DNA of 48,701 bases from Thalassolituus sp. UBA674 (GTDB lineage Bacteria; Pseudomonadota; Gammaproteobacteria; Pseudomonadales; Oceanobacteraceae), in NCBI GenBank assembly GCA_002298335.1, contig DBNK01000037.1, positions 1-48,701 on the forward strand. The letters run 5' to 3'. The translations under genes and the position numbers were made by a program. Below are positions 15,781 through 24,726 of the stretch, in pieces. The notes under the pieces are model-generated. The model searched no databases, was not told the origin of the DNA, and saw nothing but the letters and a program-made list of their open reading frames with translations. The stretch's first letter is position 1, and every line of letters begins with the position of its first letter.

Positions 15781-18687
15781 ATGCTGCCTTCTGATTTGCA
15801 GGATCACTGGCAAAACCTGCAACGCACTCTTACAGACCATGCCAGCCGCCATGAGTTCGGCTGGACAGAATTCTGGGACTCTCTGGCAACGGAACAACAA
15901 AACGCCGTACAACGTGTGCTCTGCCTGAGCGATTATGTCACCGATGCCCTGCCGCGTGATGCCGACTACTTCAGTGTGCAGATGCGTACCAACCGCATGG
16001 AGCGCATCACCGGCCGCGATGACTATCACCGCTGGCTCGACGAATTCTCTGCAAGTGCTGAAAGCGAAGACGACTGGCACAAAGCACTGCGGCAGCTGCG
16101 CCGCCGTGCCATGGTGCATATTATCTGGCGCGATGCCCTGCGGGTGGGTAACACCCTCGAGACCACCCGCTCCCTGTCGGAGCTGGCCGACGTCTGCGTC
16201 TGCCGCAGCATTGACTTCCTGCTGCCCGACCTGCGCCGCCGCTTCGGTGACCCCATCGGTAAGCAATCCGGCCGCGTGCAGAATCTGCTGGTGCTGGGCA
16301 TGGGCAAACTGGGCGGCTATGAGCTGAACCTGAGTTCCGATGTCGACATGATTTTTGCCTTCCCGGAGAGCGGCGATACCGACGGCGAAAAAAGCATCAG
16401 CAATCAGGAATTCTTCACCCGCCTTGGGCAGAAGCTGATTCTGGCGCTGGATAAGAAAACCGTCGACGGCTTTGTCTTCCGTGTCGATATGCGCCTGCGC
16501 CCTTACGGCCAGAGCGGTCCGCTGGTGATGAATTTCGCCTCGCTGAGTGAGTACTACCACACTCAGGGACGCGACTGGGAACGCTACGCCATGATCAAAG
16601 CGCGGGTGATGACCGGTGAAGACTCCGCCGAAGCGCGACGCCTGCTGAACATACTGCGGGCTTTTACCTACCGTCGCTATCTGGATTACAGCGCATTTGA
16701 ATCCATGCGCGGAATGAAAGCCATGATCCGCGATGAAGTCCGCCGCCGCGGCCTGGAAGACCACATCAAACTCGGTGCTGGGGGCATCCGCGAAGTGGAA
16801 TTCACGGTGCAGGTGTTTCAGCTGATCCGTGGCGGACAGAATACCCAGCTGCAGTCGCGCGAACTGATCAAAGTGCTGGCTATGCTGGCCGAAGACGGCT
16901 ATCTGGAAACGGAATCCGCCGCCGGACTGCGGGAGGCCTATTACTTCCTGCGCGACAGTGAGCACGCCATTCAGGCCCTGAGGGATGAGCAGACTCAGAT
17001 CCTGCCCGATACCCCTGTGGATCAGGCCCGTGTTGCCTGGTCGCTGAACTGTGTGGACTGGACGGAATACCGTGAACGCCTGCAACAGCACCGTGATGTG
17101 GTCAGCCATCATTTTGCCGAACTGATCGAGGCGGAAGACGATGAACAGACCGACAACGCCGAACAGGTCTGGGAAGACATCTGGAACGGCGAGGCCGAAG
17201 GCCATGTGCTGGCCCAGCACCCGGGGGAATCCGGTGACGAGGTGGTCGCCCTGCTCAACCAGTTCCGTGAATCACGGCCGGTGCAGAACATGCAGGAGAT
17301 CGGCCGTGACCGTCTGGAAACCCTGATGCCGCTGCTGGTACGCGAACTCTGGGATCAGCCGAACCCTCTGGAAACCCTGCAACGCCTGCTGCCGCTGCTG
17401 GATGCCGTGCTGCGCCGTACCACCTACATGGTGCTGCTGATTGAAAACCCGCAGGCACTGAGGCAGCTGCTGCGTCTGTGCAGCGCCTCCGGCTGGGTCG
17501 CTGAATACATCACAGAAACGCCGGTTCTGCTGGATGAACTGCTCGACCCCAAAGGTCTCTACGACGTCCCCGGCCATGACAAGCTGTCGGAAGAGCTGAA
17601 CCTGCGTCTGCTGCGGATTGAACCGGAAGATCTTGAACTGCAGATGGAACAGCTGCGCCAGTTTGTGCGCGCTCACAAACTGCATGCGGCTGCCCGTGAA
17701 GTCATGGCGACGCAGCCGCTGATGCGCATCAGCGATTACCTCACCATGCTCGCCGAAGTCATTCTGAAGAAAGTGTCTGAACTGGCCTTTGAACAGATGG
17801 TGATCAAGTACGGCTACCCGACGGATGAGGCCGGGGACCCGGTCACACAACCGGAATTTGTGGTCATCGGTTACGGCAAGTTCGGTGGCATTGAGCTCAG
17901 CTACAGCTCAGATCTCGATCTGGTGTTCCTGCACAACGCTCATGCCAAAGGCAGCACCTCAGGTGGCCCCCGCAGTCTGGAGAACAATGTGTTCTATACA
18001 CGGATGGGTCAGCGCATGGTGCACCTGTTGCAGACCCAGACGCATTCGGGTTTCCTGTACGAGGTTGATCTGCGCCTGCGCCCGTCCGGCAGTTCGGGCA
18101 TGGCGGTGTCGTCTCTGCGCTCCTTCGAAGAGTATCAGCAGAGCAACGCCTGGACCTGGGAACACCAGGCACTGGTGCGGGCCCGGGTGATCTGTGGCGA
18201 TGAAACCATCGGCCAGGCATGGAGTGAAATACGGGCCGGAATTCTGGCCCAGCAGCGTGATCCGCAGACCCTGCGCAACGAGGTCCGAGACATGCGCCAG
18301 AAGATGCGCGAACAGCTTGGCAGCCGCGATCCGAAGAAGCAGGAATTCCACCTGAAACAGGATGCCGGAGGTATTGTCGATATTGAATTTCTGGTACAGT
18401 ACGGCGTGTTGGCCTGGTCACACCAGTACCCGGCGTTGTTGGAGTTCACCGACAACATGCGGATACTGGATGCCTTTGCAACAGCTGGTCTGATGGATCC
18501 ACAAGATTGTCAGACGCTGCAGGACACCTACCTGTCTTACCGAGCCGAAACTCACCGGCGTGCATTGCAGAAACGATCCCTGCTGCTGAGCCTGGATGAA
18601 ACATCCCGGCTGGGCTTCGATGCACGACGTAAGAATGTGACCCGTTTGTGGCAACTCTGGCTGGAGCCGGACGCGCAGGGGCACTGA
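15781..18687 (+). CDS. glnE: bifunctional glutamine synthetase adenylyltransferase/deadenylase
   Basis: GlnE adenylylates glutamine synthetase when nitrogen is plentiful and removes AMP by phosphorolysis when nitrogen is scarce, under PII control. The 968-residue protein contains the duplicated nucleotidyltransferase signature: GKLGGYELNLSSDVDMIF (from about residue 176, deadenylylation half) and GYGKFGGIELSYSSDLDLVF (from about residue 695, adenylylation half). Both keep the catalytic DxD. Length is slightly above the E. coli enzyme (946). The ATG is preceded by AGGAACC. It shares a divergent 165-bp region with mrcB and lies 71 nt before ilvE on the same strand. Confidence 0.98.
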   Translation: MLPSDLQDHWQNLQRTLTDHASRHEFGWTEFWDSLATEQQNAVQRVLCLSDYVTDALPRDADYFSVQMRTNRMERITGRDDYHRWLDEFSASAESEDDWHKALRQLRRRAMVHIIWRDALRVGNTLETTRSLSELADVCVCRSIDFLLPDLRRRFGDPIGKQSGRVQNLLVLGMGKLGGYELNLSSDVDMIFAFPESGDTDGEKSISNQEFFTRLGQKLILALDKKTVDGFVFRVDMRLRPYGQSGPLVMNFASLSEYYHTQGRDWERYAMIKARVMTGEDSAEARRLLNILRAFTYRRYLDYSAFESMRGMKAMIRDEVRRRGLEDHIKLGAGGIREVEFTVQVFQLIRGGQNTQLQSRELIKVLAMLAEDGYLETESAAGLREAYYFLRDSEHAIQALRDEQTQILPDTPVDQARVAWSLNCVDWTEYRERLQQHRDVVSHHFAELIEAEDDEQTDNAEQVWEDIWNGEAEGHVLAQHPGESGDEVVALLNQFRESRPVQNMQEIGRDRLETLMPLLVRELWDQPNPLETLQRLLPLLDAVLRRTTYMVLLIENPQALRQLLRLCSASGWVAEYITETPVLLDELLDPKGLYDVPGHDKLSEELNLRLLRIEPEDLELQMEQLRQFVRAHKLHAAAREVMATQPLMRISDYLTMLAEVILKKVSELAFEQMVIKYGYPTDEAGDPVTQPEFVVIGYGKFGGIELSYSSDLDLVFLHNAHAKGSTSGGPRSLENNVFYTRMGQRMVHLLQTQTHSGFLYEVDLRLRPSGSSGMAVSSLRSFEEYQQSNAWTWEHQALVRARVICGDETIGQAWSEIRAGILAQQRDPQTLRNEVRDMRQKMREQLGSRDPKKQEFHLKQDAGGIVDIEFLVQYGVLAWSHQYPALLEFTDNMRILDAFATAGLMDPQDCQTLQDTYLSYRAETHRRALQKRSLLLSLDETSRLGFDARRKNVTRLWQLWLEPDAQGH

Positions 18688-18758
18688 CGCTGCAACGCCC
18701 GGCGCCGTTTCAGGCTCAGATTTATATACACGTTTTTTGAATTTCGAGTGAGGTCCTT

Positions 18759-19688
18759 ATGTTACCTTCCATGTCCGATCGTGATGGTCTGATCTGGTTT
18801 GACGGTGAGCTGGTGAACTGGCGTGATGCCAAGGTGCATGTGCTGACGCACACCCTGCATTACGGCATGGGTGTCTTTGAAGGCGTGCGCGCTTACGAAA
18901 CGGATCAGGGCGCGGCGATCTTCCGCCTGCAGGAACACACTGACCGTCTGTTCCGTTCTGCGCATATCCTGAACATGCAGATGCCGTTCAGCAAAGCAGA
19001 AATCAACGAAGCCCAGCGTGCCGCCGTACGCGAAAACAATCTCGACAGCGCTTACATCCGCCCGATGGCATTTTATGGCTCCGAAGGTATGGGACTGCGT
19101 GCTGATAACCTGAAAGTGCATGTCATTGTGGCCGCCTGGAACTGGCCGGCGTACATGGGTGAAGAGGCCAAAACCCAGGGCATCAAGATCCGCACTTCCA
19201 GCTTCACCCGTCACCATGTGAATATCACCATGTGTAAGGCGAAGGCCAACGGTAACTACATGAACTCCATGCTGGCCCTGCGCGAAGCACTGGACAGTGG
19301 TTGTCAGGAAGCCCTGCTGCTGGACAACGAAGGTTACGTGGCCGAAGGTTCCGGTGAGAACATCTTCGTCATCCGTGACGGCGTGATTTACACCCCGGAA
19401 CTGACCTCCTGCCTGGACGGCATTACCCGCCGCACCATTATGGAAATGGCTGCATCACTGGGTTACAACGTCCGTGAAAAGCGCATCACCCGTGACGAAG
19501 TCTACATCGCCGATGAGGCCTTCTTTACCGGCACCGCCGCTGAGGTTCTGCCGATTCAGTCACTGGACGGCCGCGTTATCGGTGCCGGTCACCGTGGCCC
19601 GATCACCGAGAAGTTGCAGACCATGTACTTCGATACTGTGACTGGCCGCGATCCGTTCAATGCCGAATGGCTGACTCTGGTCAGATAA
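18759..19688 (+). CDS. ilvE: branched-chain amino acid aminotransferase
   Basis: IlvE is a fold-IV PLP enzyme interconverting Val, Leu and Ile with their 2-oxo acids. The 309 residues match the E. coli length exactly. Motifs include IWFDGELVNWRDAKVHVLTH at the N-terminus, HYGMGVFEGVRAY, the PLP lysine (K162 by alignment of KANGNYMNS), and EGSGENIFVIRDG. The ATG at 18759 has GTGAGGT upstream; an internal ATG 12 nt later is possible. The gene is closed by an intrinsic terminator 16 nt after its stop. Confidence 0.97.
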   Translation: MLPSMSDRDGLIWFDGELVNWRDAKVHVLTHTLHYGMGVFEGVRAYETDQGAAIFRLQEHTDRLFRSAHILNMQMPFSKAEINEAQRAAVRENNLDSAYIRPMAFYGSEGMGLRADNLKVHVIVAAWNWPAYMGEEAKTQGIKIRTSSFTRHHVNITMCKAKANGNYMNSMLALREALDSGCQEALLLDNEGYVAEGSGENIFVIRDGVIYTPELTSCLDGITRRTIMEMAASLGYNVREKRITRDEVYIADEAFFTGTAAEVLPIQSLDGRVIGAGHRGPITEKLQTMYFDTVTGRDPFNAEWLTLVR

Positions 19689-19703
19689 CCGCACCAGCCA
19701 CAC

Positions 19704-19735
19704 AAAAAGGCCGCTTCAGTGAAGCGGCCTTTTTT
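19704..19735 (+). terminator. intrinsic terminator after ilvE
   Basis: A near-perfect GC-rich stem (AGGCCGCTTC with GAAGCGGCCT, loop AGT-like) is preceded by an A-run and followed by six T. This is a textbook Rho-independent terminator. The A-tract also allows weak function on the minus strand, where it could end the small gene at 19744-19914. Confidence 0.93.
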
Positions 19736-19743
19736 ATGCCTGC

Positions 19744-19914
19744 TCAGCGAACAGAGCCACCGTTAAGAAGACACACCTGATCACCGTAGTAATTATCGGC
19801 ATAGTTACAGATGCGGTTCTGGGCGACAGAAGACGCTGCCGTTACCGCATGCTGAGCACTCTGTGCCAGACGTGCACTGCGGGTTTTGCGGACGCGCTGA
19901 ATCAGCTTTTTCAT
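19744..19914 (-). CDS. small 56-residue peptide, unknown
   Basis: This short minus-strand ORF encodes a 56-residue peptide that I do not recognise. It has a well-placed GAGGTGAA ribosome site before its ATG. The N-terminal half is basic and Ala/Gln-rich (MKKLIQRVRKTRSARLAQSA); the C-terminal third is aromatic with two cysteines (C36 and C48 in NRICNYADNYYGDQVCLLN). It ends just before the ilvE terminator, which could serve both strands. The rest of this otherwise gene-free 370-bp interval (19915-20058) is AT-rich with short direct and inverted repeats but no clear promoter. It could be a leader-core style peptide, a small regulatory protein or a chance ORF. Confidence 0.5.
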   Translation of the reverse strand: MKKLIQRVRKTRSARLAQSAQHAVTAASSVAQNRICNYADNYYGDQVCLLNGGSVR

Positions 19915-20058
19915 ACTTCACCTCATGGACTGGCGGGCGGCATTGCCCGTGGTTGATGAGTTCATCATCGCGCCGCATGAAAGTTAGTTAAAGTTGAATC
20001 TTTTTCTCATTTCGATAGCTTTTATCTAACAAGCAGATTTCCATGAGAGCGCCTGACA

Positions 20059-20835
20059 TCAGGATGCTTTCAGCAGGTCTTTCCATACCAGGCCCCGGTG
20101 CTGAGCGTACATCTTACGCACCCAGATCAGCGCCGGAGTATCGTTCCACTTCTGTGCCGGACCGGACATCTTCTCGCGGAACTCTGCCTGACCATAAATA
20201 GGATGTTCCGGTGGACAGGCCAGCGGTGCCAGCAGAGACGCCGCGGTGATGTCCGCGACGGTGAACTGCTCGCCGACGAGATATTCCCGCCCTTCAAGAC
20301 GCTTATTCAGCCACTCAATAGCGGCAGCAATTTTCTCTTCGGCACGGGCCACATCTTTCGGGTTGATCTTCAGTTTCACTTTGAACACAGGCTTGATCAC
20401 CGGATAAAACGCACGCACAAACAGATTCTCAGCCGGTGTCGCAAACTGCGTCCAGATGTCTTTGATCAGTGCATCGTGGGCAAAACCGGGCAGGTAGAGA
20501 TAGCGGGCCACCGGCTTACCAATGGCATCAAAACGCTGCTGCACGGACAGTATCTCTTCCTGAAAGGCTTCCGGCATGGTCTTCAGCGGGCCGCAGTTGA
20601 GGGTCAGCCAGTCGACAATACGCGGGCTGTCCTGCACACATTCACTGCCCTGCTGAATCACAGGCACTGTGGTCTGTTTAAAGCCACCTTTGGCCAGCAT
20701 AGGCAAGGTATGCAGCGCCGGTGTGACCGGAATTTCAGTGTATGGAATCTGCTCGTAGTCCAGCAGCCAGCGGATCTTTTCGCTGTAGTGGGACATGTTA
20801 ATGGTATAGAGAGTCAGGGGGCCGGGGCTGCTCAT
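20059..20835 (-). CDS. glutathione S-transferase family protein
   Basis: The 258-residue protein has a thioredoxin-like N-terminal domain (residues 6-85; LTLYTINMSHYSEKIRWLLD places Ser/Tyr where the catalytic residue and first helix lie, and the cis-Pro is in TTVPVIQ) and an all-helical C-terminal domain (about 95-250) with the N-capping motif LVGEQFTVADITAASLLAPL. The substrate is unknown. It is divergent from sahR, whose operator and promoter lie in the 144-bp gap, so co-regulation by that operator is possible but unproven. Confidence 0.88.
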   Translation of the reverse strand: MSSPGPLTLYTINMSHYSEKIRWLLDYEQIPYTEIPVTPALHTLPMLAKGGFKQTTVPVIQQGSECVQDSPRIVDWLTLNCGPLKTMPEAFQEEILSVQQRFDAIGKPVARYLYLPGFAHDALIKDIWTQFATPAENLFVRAFYPVIKPVFKVKLKINPKDVARAEEKIAAAIEWLNKRLEGREYLVGEQFTVADITAASLLAPLACPPEHPIYGQAEFREKMSGPAQKWNDTPALIWVRKMYAQHRGLVWKDLLKAS

Positions 20836-20905
20836 CGCATTTCCTGTCTTACAAAGGTATCAGCCGCACACTCTACCGGAATCCGTCCTTAAAAGAACAA
20901 GCAAT

Positions 20906-20933
20906 ATCTATATCAAAAATATTTGATATAGAT
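20906..20933. promoter_or_regulatory. perfect 12-bp-arm palindrome, probable SahR operator
   Basis: ATCTATATCAAA (20906-20917) is repeated exactly inverted as TTTGATATAGAT (20922-20933) around a 4-bp centre. It overlaps the -35 of the sahR promoter and lies between divergent GST and sahR genes. ArsR-family repressors bind such AT-rich palindromes, so autoregulation of the methyl-cycle operon is the simplest reading. Confidence 0.8.
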
Positions 20934-20950
20934 TTCATCTTCTCTATAAT
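20923..20950 (+). promoter_or_regulatory. sigma70 promoter of the sahR-metK-ahcY-metF operon
   Basis: TTGATA (20923-20928) and a perfect TATAAT (20945-20950) are 16 bp apart. The -35 lies inside the right arm of the palindrome, so a bound regulator would block RNA polymerase. Initiation is expected near 20957. Confidence 0.75.
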
Positions 20951-20959
20951 GCCCAACCT

Positions 20960-20983
20960 ATGAACAACGCGACTCACCTATGA
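20960..20983 (+). CDS. seven-codon upstream ORF overlapping the sahR start
   Basis: ATG at 20960 opens the peptide MNNATHL and stops at TGA 20981-20983, which overlaps the sahR ATG as ATGA. The predicted transcript start (about 20957) makes this ORF nearly leaderless. The sahR ATG has no good ribosome site, so reinitiation from this minigene is plausible. It is too short for any claim about the peptide. Confidence 0.3.
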   Translation: MNNATHL

Positions 20984-21957
20984 ACCATGCGGCTCCGGCA
21001 TTGCTGACCCCTGTCTCCCTTGCGGCGGCCTGTAAGGCAGCCGGTGATCCGCTGCGGATGAACATTCTGAAGCTGCTCGGACAAGGCGCCTTCGGGGTGC
21101 TGGAGCTGAGCCAGATTTTCGGCATCAAGCAGTCGGGGATGAGTCATCACCTGAAAGTGATGGCGCAGGCAGGCATTGTCAGTGCCCAGCGTGAAGGCAA
21201 CAGTATCTTTTACCGTCGCCCGTTTGTGGCCGGACAGGACAGCTTCAGCCAATGGCTGCGCGAAACCTTCCGGGTGCTGGACCGTCTGCCGCTGGATGCC
21301 GACGTGATGCAGGGTGTTACCCGGGTACTGGGTGAGCGCGGGCAGGCCTGTGCGGATTTTTTTGCCCGGCACGCGGATGACTTCCGTGAGCAGCAGGACC
21401 TGATTGCCTCACACGAGCAGTATGGTCAGGCGCTGGAAACCCTGCTGGCCACTCTGAATCCGGCCAGCACCGATGCCGCACTGGAAATTGGTCCGGGCGA
21501 AGGCGCCTTCCTGAAGCCGCTGAGTCAGCGGTTTACTCAGGTAACCGCCGTGGATATTTCGCCGGACATGCTCAGCAAAGCCGGCGCCTTCTGTGCCCAG
21601 GAGCAACTGAGCAACGTCCGCCTGATTGCCGGCGATACCGCGGCTCTGCTGAAGGAAGGCAAAGGAAATTACGATTTTGCGGTCGCGAACATGGTATTGC
21701 ACCACGTGCCATCACCGAAAACGATTTTCGCCGAGGTGGCCAGCCTGCTGAAGCCGGGTGGCAGCTTTCTGGTCACAGACCTGATTCACCATGATCAGGA
21801 ATGGGCCAGAACGGCCTGCGGAGATTTATGGCTGGGTTTTGAGCCGGCCGATTTGAGCCAGTGGGCACAGGATGCCGGACTGAGCGAAGGCGAAAGCCAG
21901 TATTCAGGTTTAAGGAATGGATTTCAGATTCAGTTCCGTTTATTTCACCGCTCCTGA
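20980..21957 (+). CDS. sahR: ArsR-family regulator fused to a SAM-methyltransferase-like domain (SahR type)
   Basis: The 325-residue protein joins an ArsR winged-helix domain (about 8-85, LRMNILKLLGQGAFGVLELS then recognition helix KQSGMSHHLKVMAQAG) to a class I methyltransferase-like domain (about 145-300, motif I LEIGPGEGAFLKPL, then VTAVDISPDML). Proteobacterial SahR has this design, senses S-adenosylhomocysteine through the second domain and represses methyl-cycle genes. Being first in an operon with metK, ahcY and metF, behind a palindromic operator, fits well. It carries no metal-site cysteines of the ArsR metal sensors. Whether the domain only binds SAH or also methylates is not decided by sequence. 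Confidence 0.9.
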   Translation: MNHAAPALLTPVSLAAACKAAGDPLRMNILKLLGQGAFGVLELSQIFGIKQSGMSHHLKVMAQAGIVSAQREGNSIFYRRPFVAGQDSFSQWLRETFRVLDRLPLDADVMQGVTRVLGERGQACADFFARHADDFREQQDLIASHEQYGQALETLLATLNPASTDAALEIGPGEGAFLKPLSQRFTQVTAVDISPDMLSKAGAFCAQEQLSNVRLIAGDTAALLKEGKGNYDFAVANMVLHHVPSPKTIFAEVASLLKPGGSFLVTDLIHHDQEWARTACGDLWLGFEPADLSQWAQDAGLSEGESQYSGLRNGFQIQFRLFHRS

Positions 21958-21981
21958 TGAGCATTTTTTGAGGACACGCAC

Positions 21982-23193
21982 ATGAGCGAATATTCGATTT
22001 TTACATCAGAGTCTGTCTCTGAAGGTCACCCGGACAAAGTTGCCGACCAGATTTCTGATGCCGTACTGGACGCCATCATCGCCCGCGACCCGTATGCCCG
22101 TGTTGCCGTGGAAACACTGGTCAAAACCGGTATGGCCATCGTTGCTGGTGAGGTCACCACCTCCTGCTACGTTGATCTTGAAGACATCGTCCGTAACGTC
22201 ATTACCGGCATTGGTTACACCGGCTCTGACGTGGGCTTCGACGGTGCCACCTGTGCGGTACTGAACGGTATCGGTAAGCAGTCTGTCGACATCAATATGG
22301 GTGTTGACCGTGCCAAGCCGGAAGATCAGGGCGCGGGCGACCAGGGCCTGATGTTTGGCTACGCCACCAACGAAACCCCGAACCTGATGCCTGCCCCGGT
22401 GTACTACGCACACCTGCTGGTACAGCGTCAGTCAGAGCTGCGTCGTAACGGTACTCTGCCCTGGTTGCGTCCGGATGCAAAATCTCAGGTCACCATTAAC
22501 TGGGAAGGTGACAGCCCGAAAGTCGACGCCGTTGTACTGTCTACCCAGCACGATCCGAGCATCAGCCTGGAAGAGCTGCGCGCTGAAGTGCTGGAGCACA
22601 TCATTAAGCCGGTTCTGCCCGCTGAATGGCTGCACGAAGGCACTCTGTACCACATCAACCCGACCGGTAACTTCGTGATCGGTGGCCCGGTGGGCGATGC
22701 CGGTCTGACCGGCCGTAAGATCATTGTGGATACCTACGGCGGCATGGCACGTCACGGTGGCGGTGCCTTCTCGGGTAAAGATCCATCAAAAGTTGACCGT
22801 TCAGCTGCCTACATGGGCCGTTATGTGGCCAAGAACATCGTTGCTGCGGGTCTGGCGGACCGTTGTGAGATTCAGGTGTCCTACGCCATTGGGGTGGCTG
22901 AACCGACCTCTGTGTCTGTGAACAGCTTCGGCACCGGCAAGATCTCTGACCGTGAACTGGCCAAGGTCATCCGTCAGGTCTTCGATCTGCGTCCTTACGC
23001 CATCCAGAACCAGCTGGAACTGCTGAACCCTATGTATCAGGCAACGGCTGCGTACGGTCACTTCGGTCGTGAGCCGTATGAAATGACCTACGACTACACC
23101 GAAAACGGTGAGAAGAAGAGCAAGACCTTCACCGCGTTCACCTGGGAACGTACCGACAAGGTTGATGCACTGAAAGCTGCTGCTGGTCTTTAA
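21982..23193 (+). CDS. metK: S-adenosylmethionine synthetase
   Basis: MetK makes SAM from methionine and ATP. The 403-residue protein contains SVSEGHPDKVADQISDAVLD near the N-terminus, the ATP motif GAGDQGLMFGYA, and the P-loop-like GGGAFSGKDPSKVDRSAAY. It starts 24 nt after sahR with TGAGGA upstream. Second gene of the SAM-cycle operon, it supplies the donor whose product SAH is removed by the next gene. Confidence 0.98.
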   Translation: MSEYSIFTSESVSEGHPDKVADQISDAVLDAIIARDPYARVAVETLVKTGMAIVAGEVTTSCYVDLEDIVRNVITGIGYTGSDVGFDGATCAVLNGIGKQSVDINMGVDRAKPEDQGAGDQGLMFGYATNETPNLMPAPVYYAHLLVQRQSELRRNGTLPWLRPDAKSQVTINWEGDSPKVDAVVLSTQHDPSISLEELRAEVLEHIIKPVLPAEWLHEGTLYHINPTGNFVIGGPVGDAGLTGRKIIVDTYGGMARHGGGAFSGKDPSKVDRSAAYMGRYVAKNIVAAGLADRCEIQVSYAIGVAEPTSVSVNSFGTGKISDRELAKVIRQVFDLRPYAIQNQLELLNPMYQATAAYGHFGREPYEMTYDYTENGEKKSKTFTAFTWERTDKVDALKAAAGL

Positions 23194-23233
23194 GTTTCAG
23201 AGTCGCAGTTTCCTAGTAAAAAAACGGATAAAC

Positions 23234-23283
23234 GTAGGGTGGGCATTGCCCACCACAACCCTGGTGGGCGGTGCCCACCCTAC
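23234..23283. repeat. REP-like palindromic element (GTAGGGTGGGCA type)
   Basis: The 50-bp element begins GTAGGGTGGGCA and ends with its exact complement TGCCCACCCTAC. Nested inner arms GGGCA/TGCCC and CCACC/GGTGG allow alternative hairpins. This core is common as a dispersed REP-type repeat in many bacterial genomes. It lies between metK and ahcY, where it could tune stability or termination of the operon transcript. It ends 16 nt before the ahcY start. Confidence 0.8.
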
Positions 23284-23299
23284 AGATAGCGGAGAAAGT

Positions 23300-24682
23300 A
23301 TGAGCACGTTCACCGATTACAGAGTTGCAGATATGAGCCTCGCCGACTGGGGCCGTAAAGAAATCAAAATCGCCGAAGGCGAAATGCCGGCCCTGATGGC
23401 GCTGCGTCGTAAATACAAAGACGAGCAGCCACTGGCAGGCGCCAGAATCATGGGCTGTATCCACATGACCATTCAGACCGCTGTTCTGATTGAGACACTG
23501 GTGGATCTGGGCGCTGACGTGCGCTGGTCTTCGTGCAACATTTTCTCGACTCAGGATCACGCTGCTGCGGCCATCGCTGCTGCGGGTATCCCGGTCTTTG
23601 CCTGGAAAGGTGAGACTGAAGAAGAATTCCTGTGGTGCATCAAGCAGACCATTCTGGCTGAGAAAGATACCGATACCGTCTGGGACGCTAACATGATCCT
23701 CGACGACGGCGGCGACCTGACCGAGATGGTTCACAACGACTTCCCGCAGATGCTGGAAAACATCCACGGTATTTCAGAAGAAACCACCACCGGTGTACAC
23801 CGTCTGCTGGAGATGATGAAAGAAGGTACCCTGAAGGTCCCTGCGATCAACGTCAACGACTCCGTGACCAAGTCCAAGAACGACAACAAGTACGGCTGCC
23901 GTCACTCACTGAACGATGCCATCAAGCGTGGTACTGACCACCTGCTGTCCGGTAAGAAAGCCCTGGTGATCGGCTACGGTGACGTGGGTAAAGGTTCTGC
24001 CGCTTCTCTGCGTCAGGAAGGCATGATTGTTAAGGTCACTGAGATCGATCCGATCTGTGCCATGCAGGCCTGCATGGATGGTTATGAAGTGGTGTCTCCT
24101 TACATCAACGGCGAAAACCTTGGCACTCTCGAGTGCGTTGATGGCGATCTGCTGGGTAAAACCGACCTGATCGTGACCACCACAGGTAACGTCAACGTGT
24201 GCGACAAGTTCATGCTGCAGAAACTGAAAAACGGCGCAGTGGTGTGCAACATCGGTCACTTCGATAACGAAATCGACACGGCCTTCATGCGTCAGAACTG
24301 GGAATGGGAAGAAGTGAAGCCACAGGTACACAAGGTGTACCGTGACAAAGCAGCAGACGATCATCTGCTGCTGCTGTCCGAAGGCCGCTTGGTGAACCTG
24401 GGTAATGCGACCGGTCACCCATCGCGTATCATGGATGGCTCCTTTGCCAACCAGGTACTGGCGCAGATTTATCTGTACGAGCGTAAGTTCGCCAACCTGA
24501 TGGAAGCGGAAAAAGCCGACAGCATTTATGTGAAAGTGCTGCCGAAGAAGCTCGATGAAGAAGTGGCGAAAGACATGGTGGAAGGTTTTGGTGGTGTGAT
24601 CACTAAGCTGACACCAGCGCAGGCTAAGTACATCGACGTCAACGTTGATGGCCCGTATAAGCCAGAAGCCTACAAATACTGA
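23300..24682 (+). CDS. ahcY: S-adenosylhomocysteine hydrolase
   Basis: AhcY splits SAH to adenosine and homocysteine using bound NAD, relieving product inhibition of methyltransferases. The 460-residue protein shows the NAD-binding motif VIGYGDVGKGSAASLRQEG, the NDSVTKSKNDNKYGC active-site stretch and the diagnostic C-terminus YKPEAYKY. The ATG at 23300 follows GCGGAGAAAGT; an in-frame extension upstream runs through the REP-like element and is not used. It follows metK in the operon. Confidence 0.98.
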   Translation: MSTFTDYRVADMSLADWGRKEIKIAEGEMPALMALRRKYKDEQPLAGARIMGCIHMTIQTAVLIETLVDLGADVRWSSCNIFSTQDHAAAAIAAAGIPVFAWKGETEEEFLWCIKQTILAEKDTDTVWDANMILDDGGDLTEMVHNDFPQMLENIHGISEETTTGVHRLLEMMKEGTLKVPAINVNDSVTKSKNDNKYGCRHSLNDAIKRGTDHLLSGKKALVIGYGDVGKGSAASLRQEGMIVKVTEIDPICAMQACMDGYEVVSPYINGENLGTLECVDGDLLGKTDLIVTTTGNVNVCDKFMLQKLKNGAVVCNIGHFDNEIDTAFMRQNWEWEEVKPQVHKVYRDKAADDHLLLLSEGRLVNLGNATGHPSRIMDGSFANQVLAQIYLYERKFANLMEAEKADSIYVKVLPKKLDEEVAKDMVEGFGGVITKLTPAQAKYIDVNVDGPYKPEAYKY

Positions 24683-24726
24683 TGCTTGAACGGAGCTAGC
24701 TGCATCGTCAGCTCTTTGTTGAATTT

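Noticed and set aside
15769..17220. 483-codon minus-strand frame antisense to glnE
   Set aside because: GlnE is unambiguous on the plus strand; the antisense frame arises from its GC-rich codon usage.
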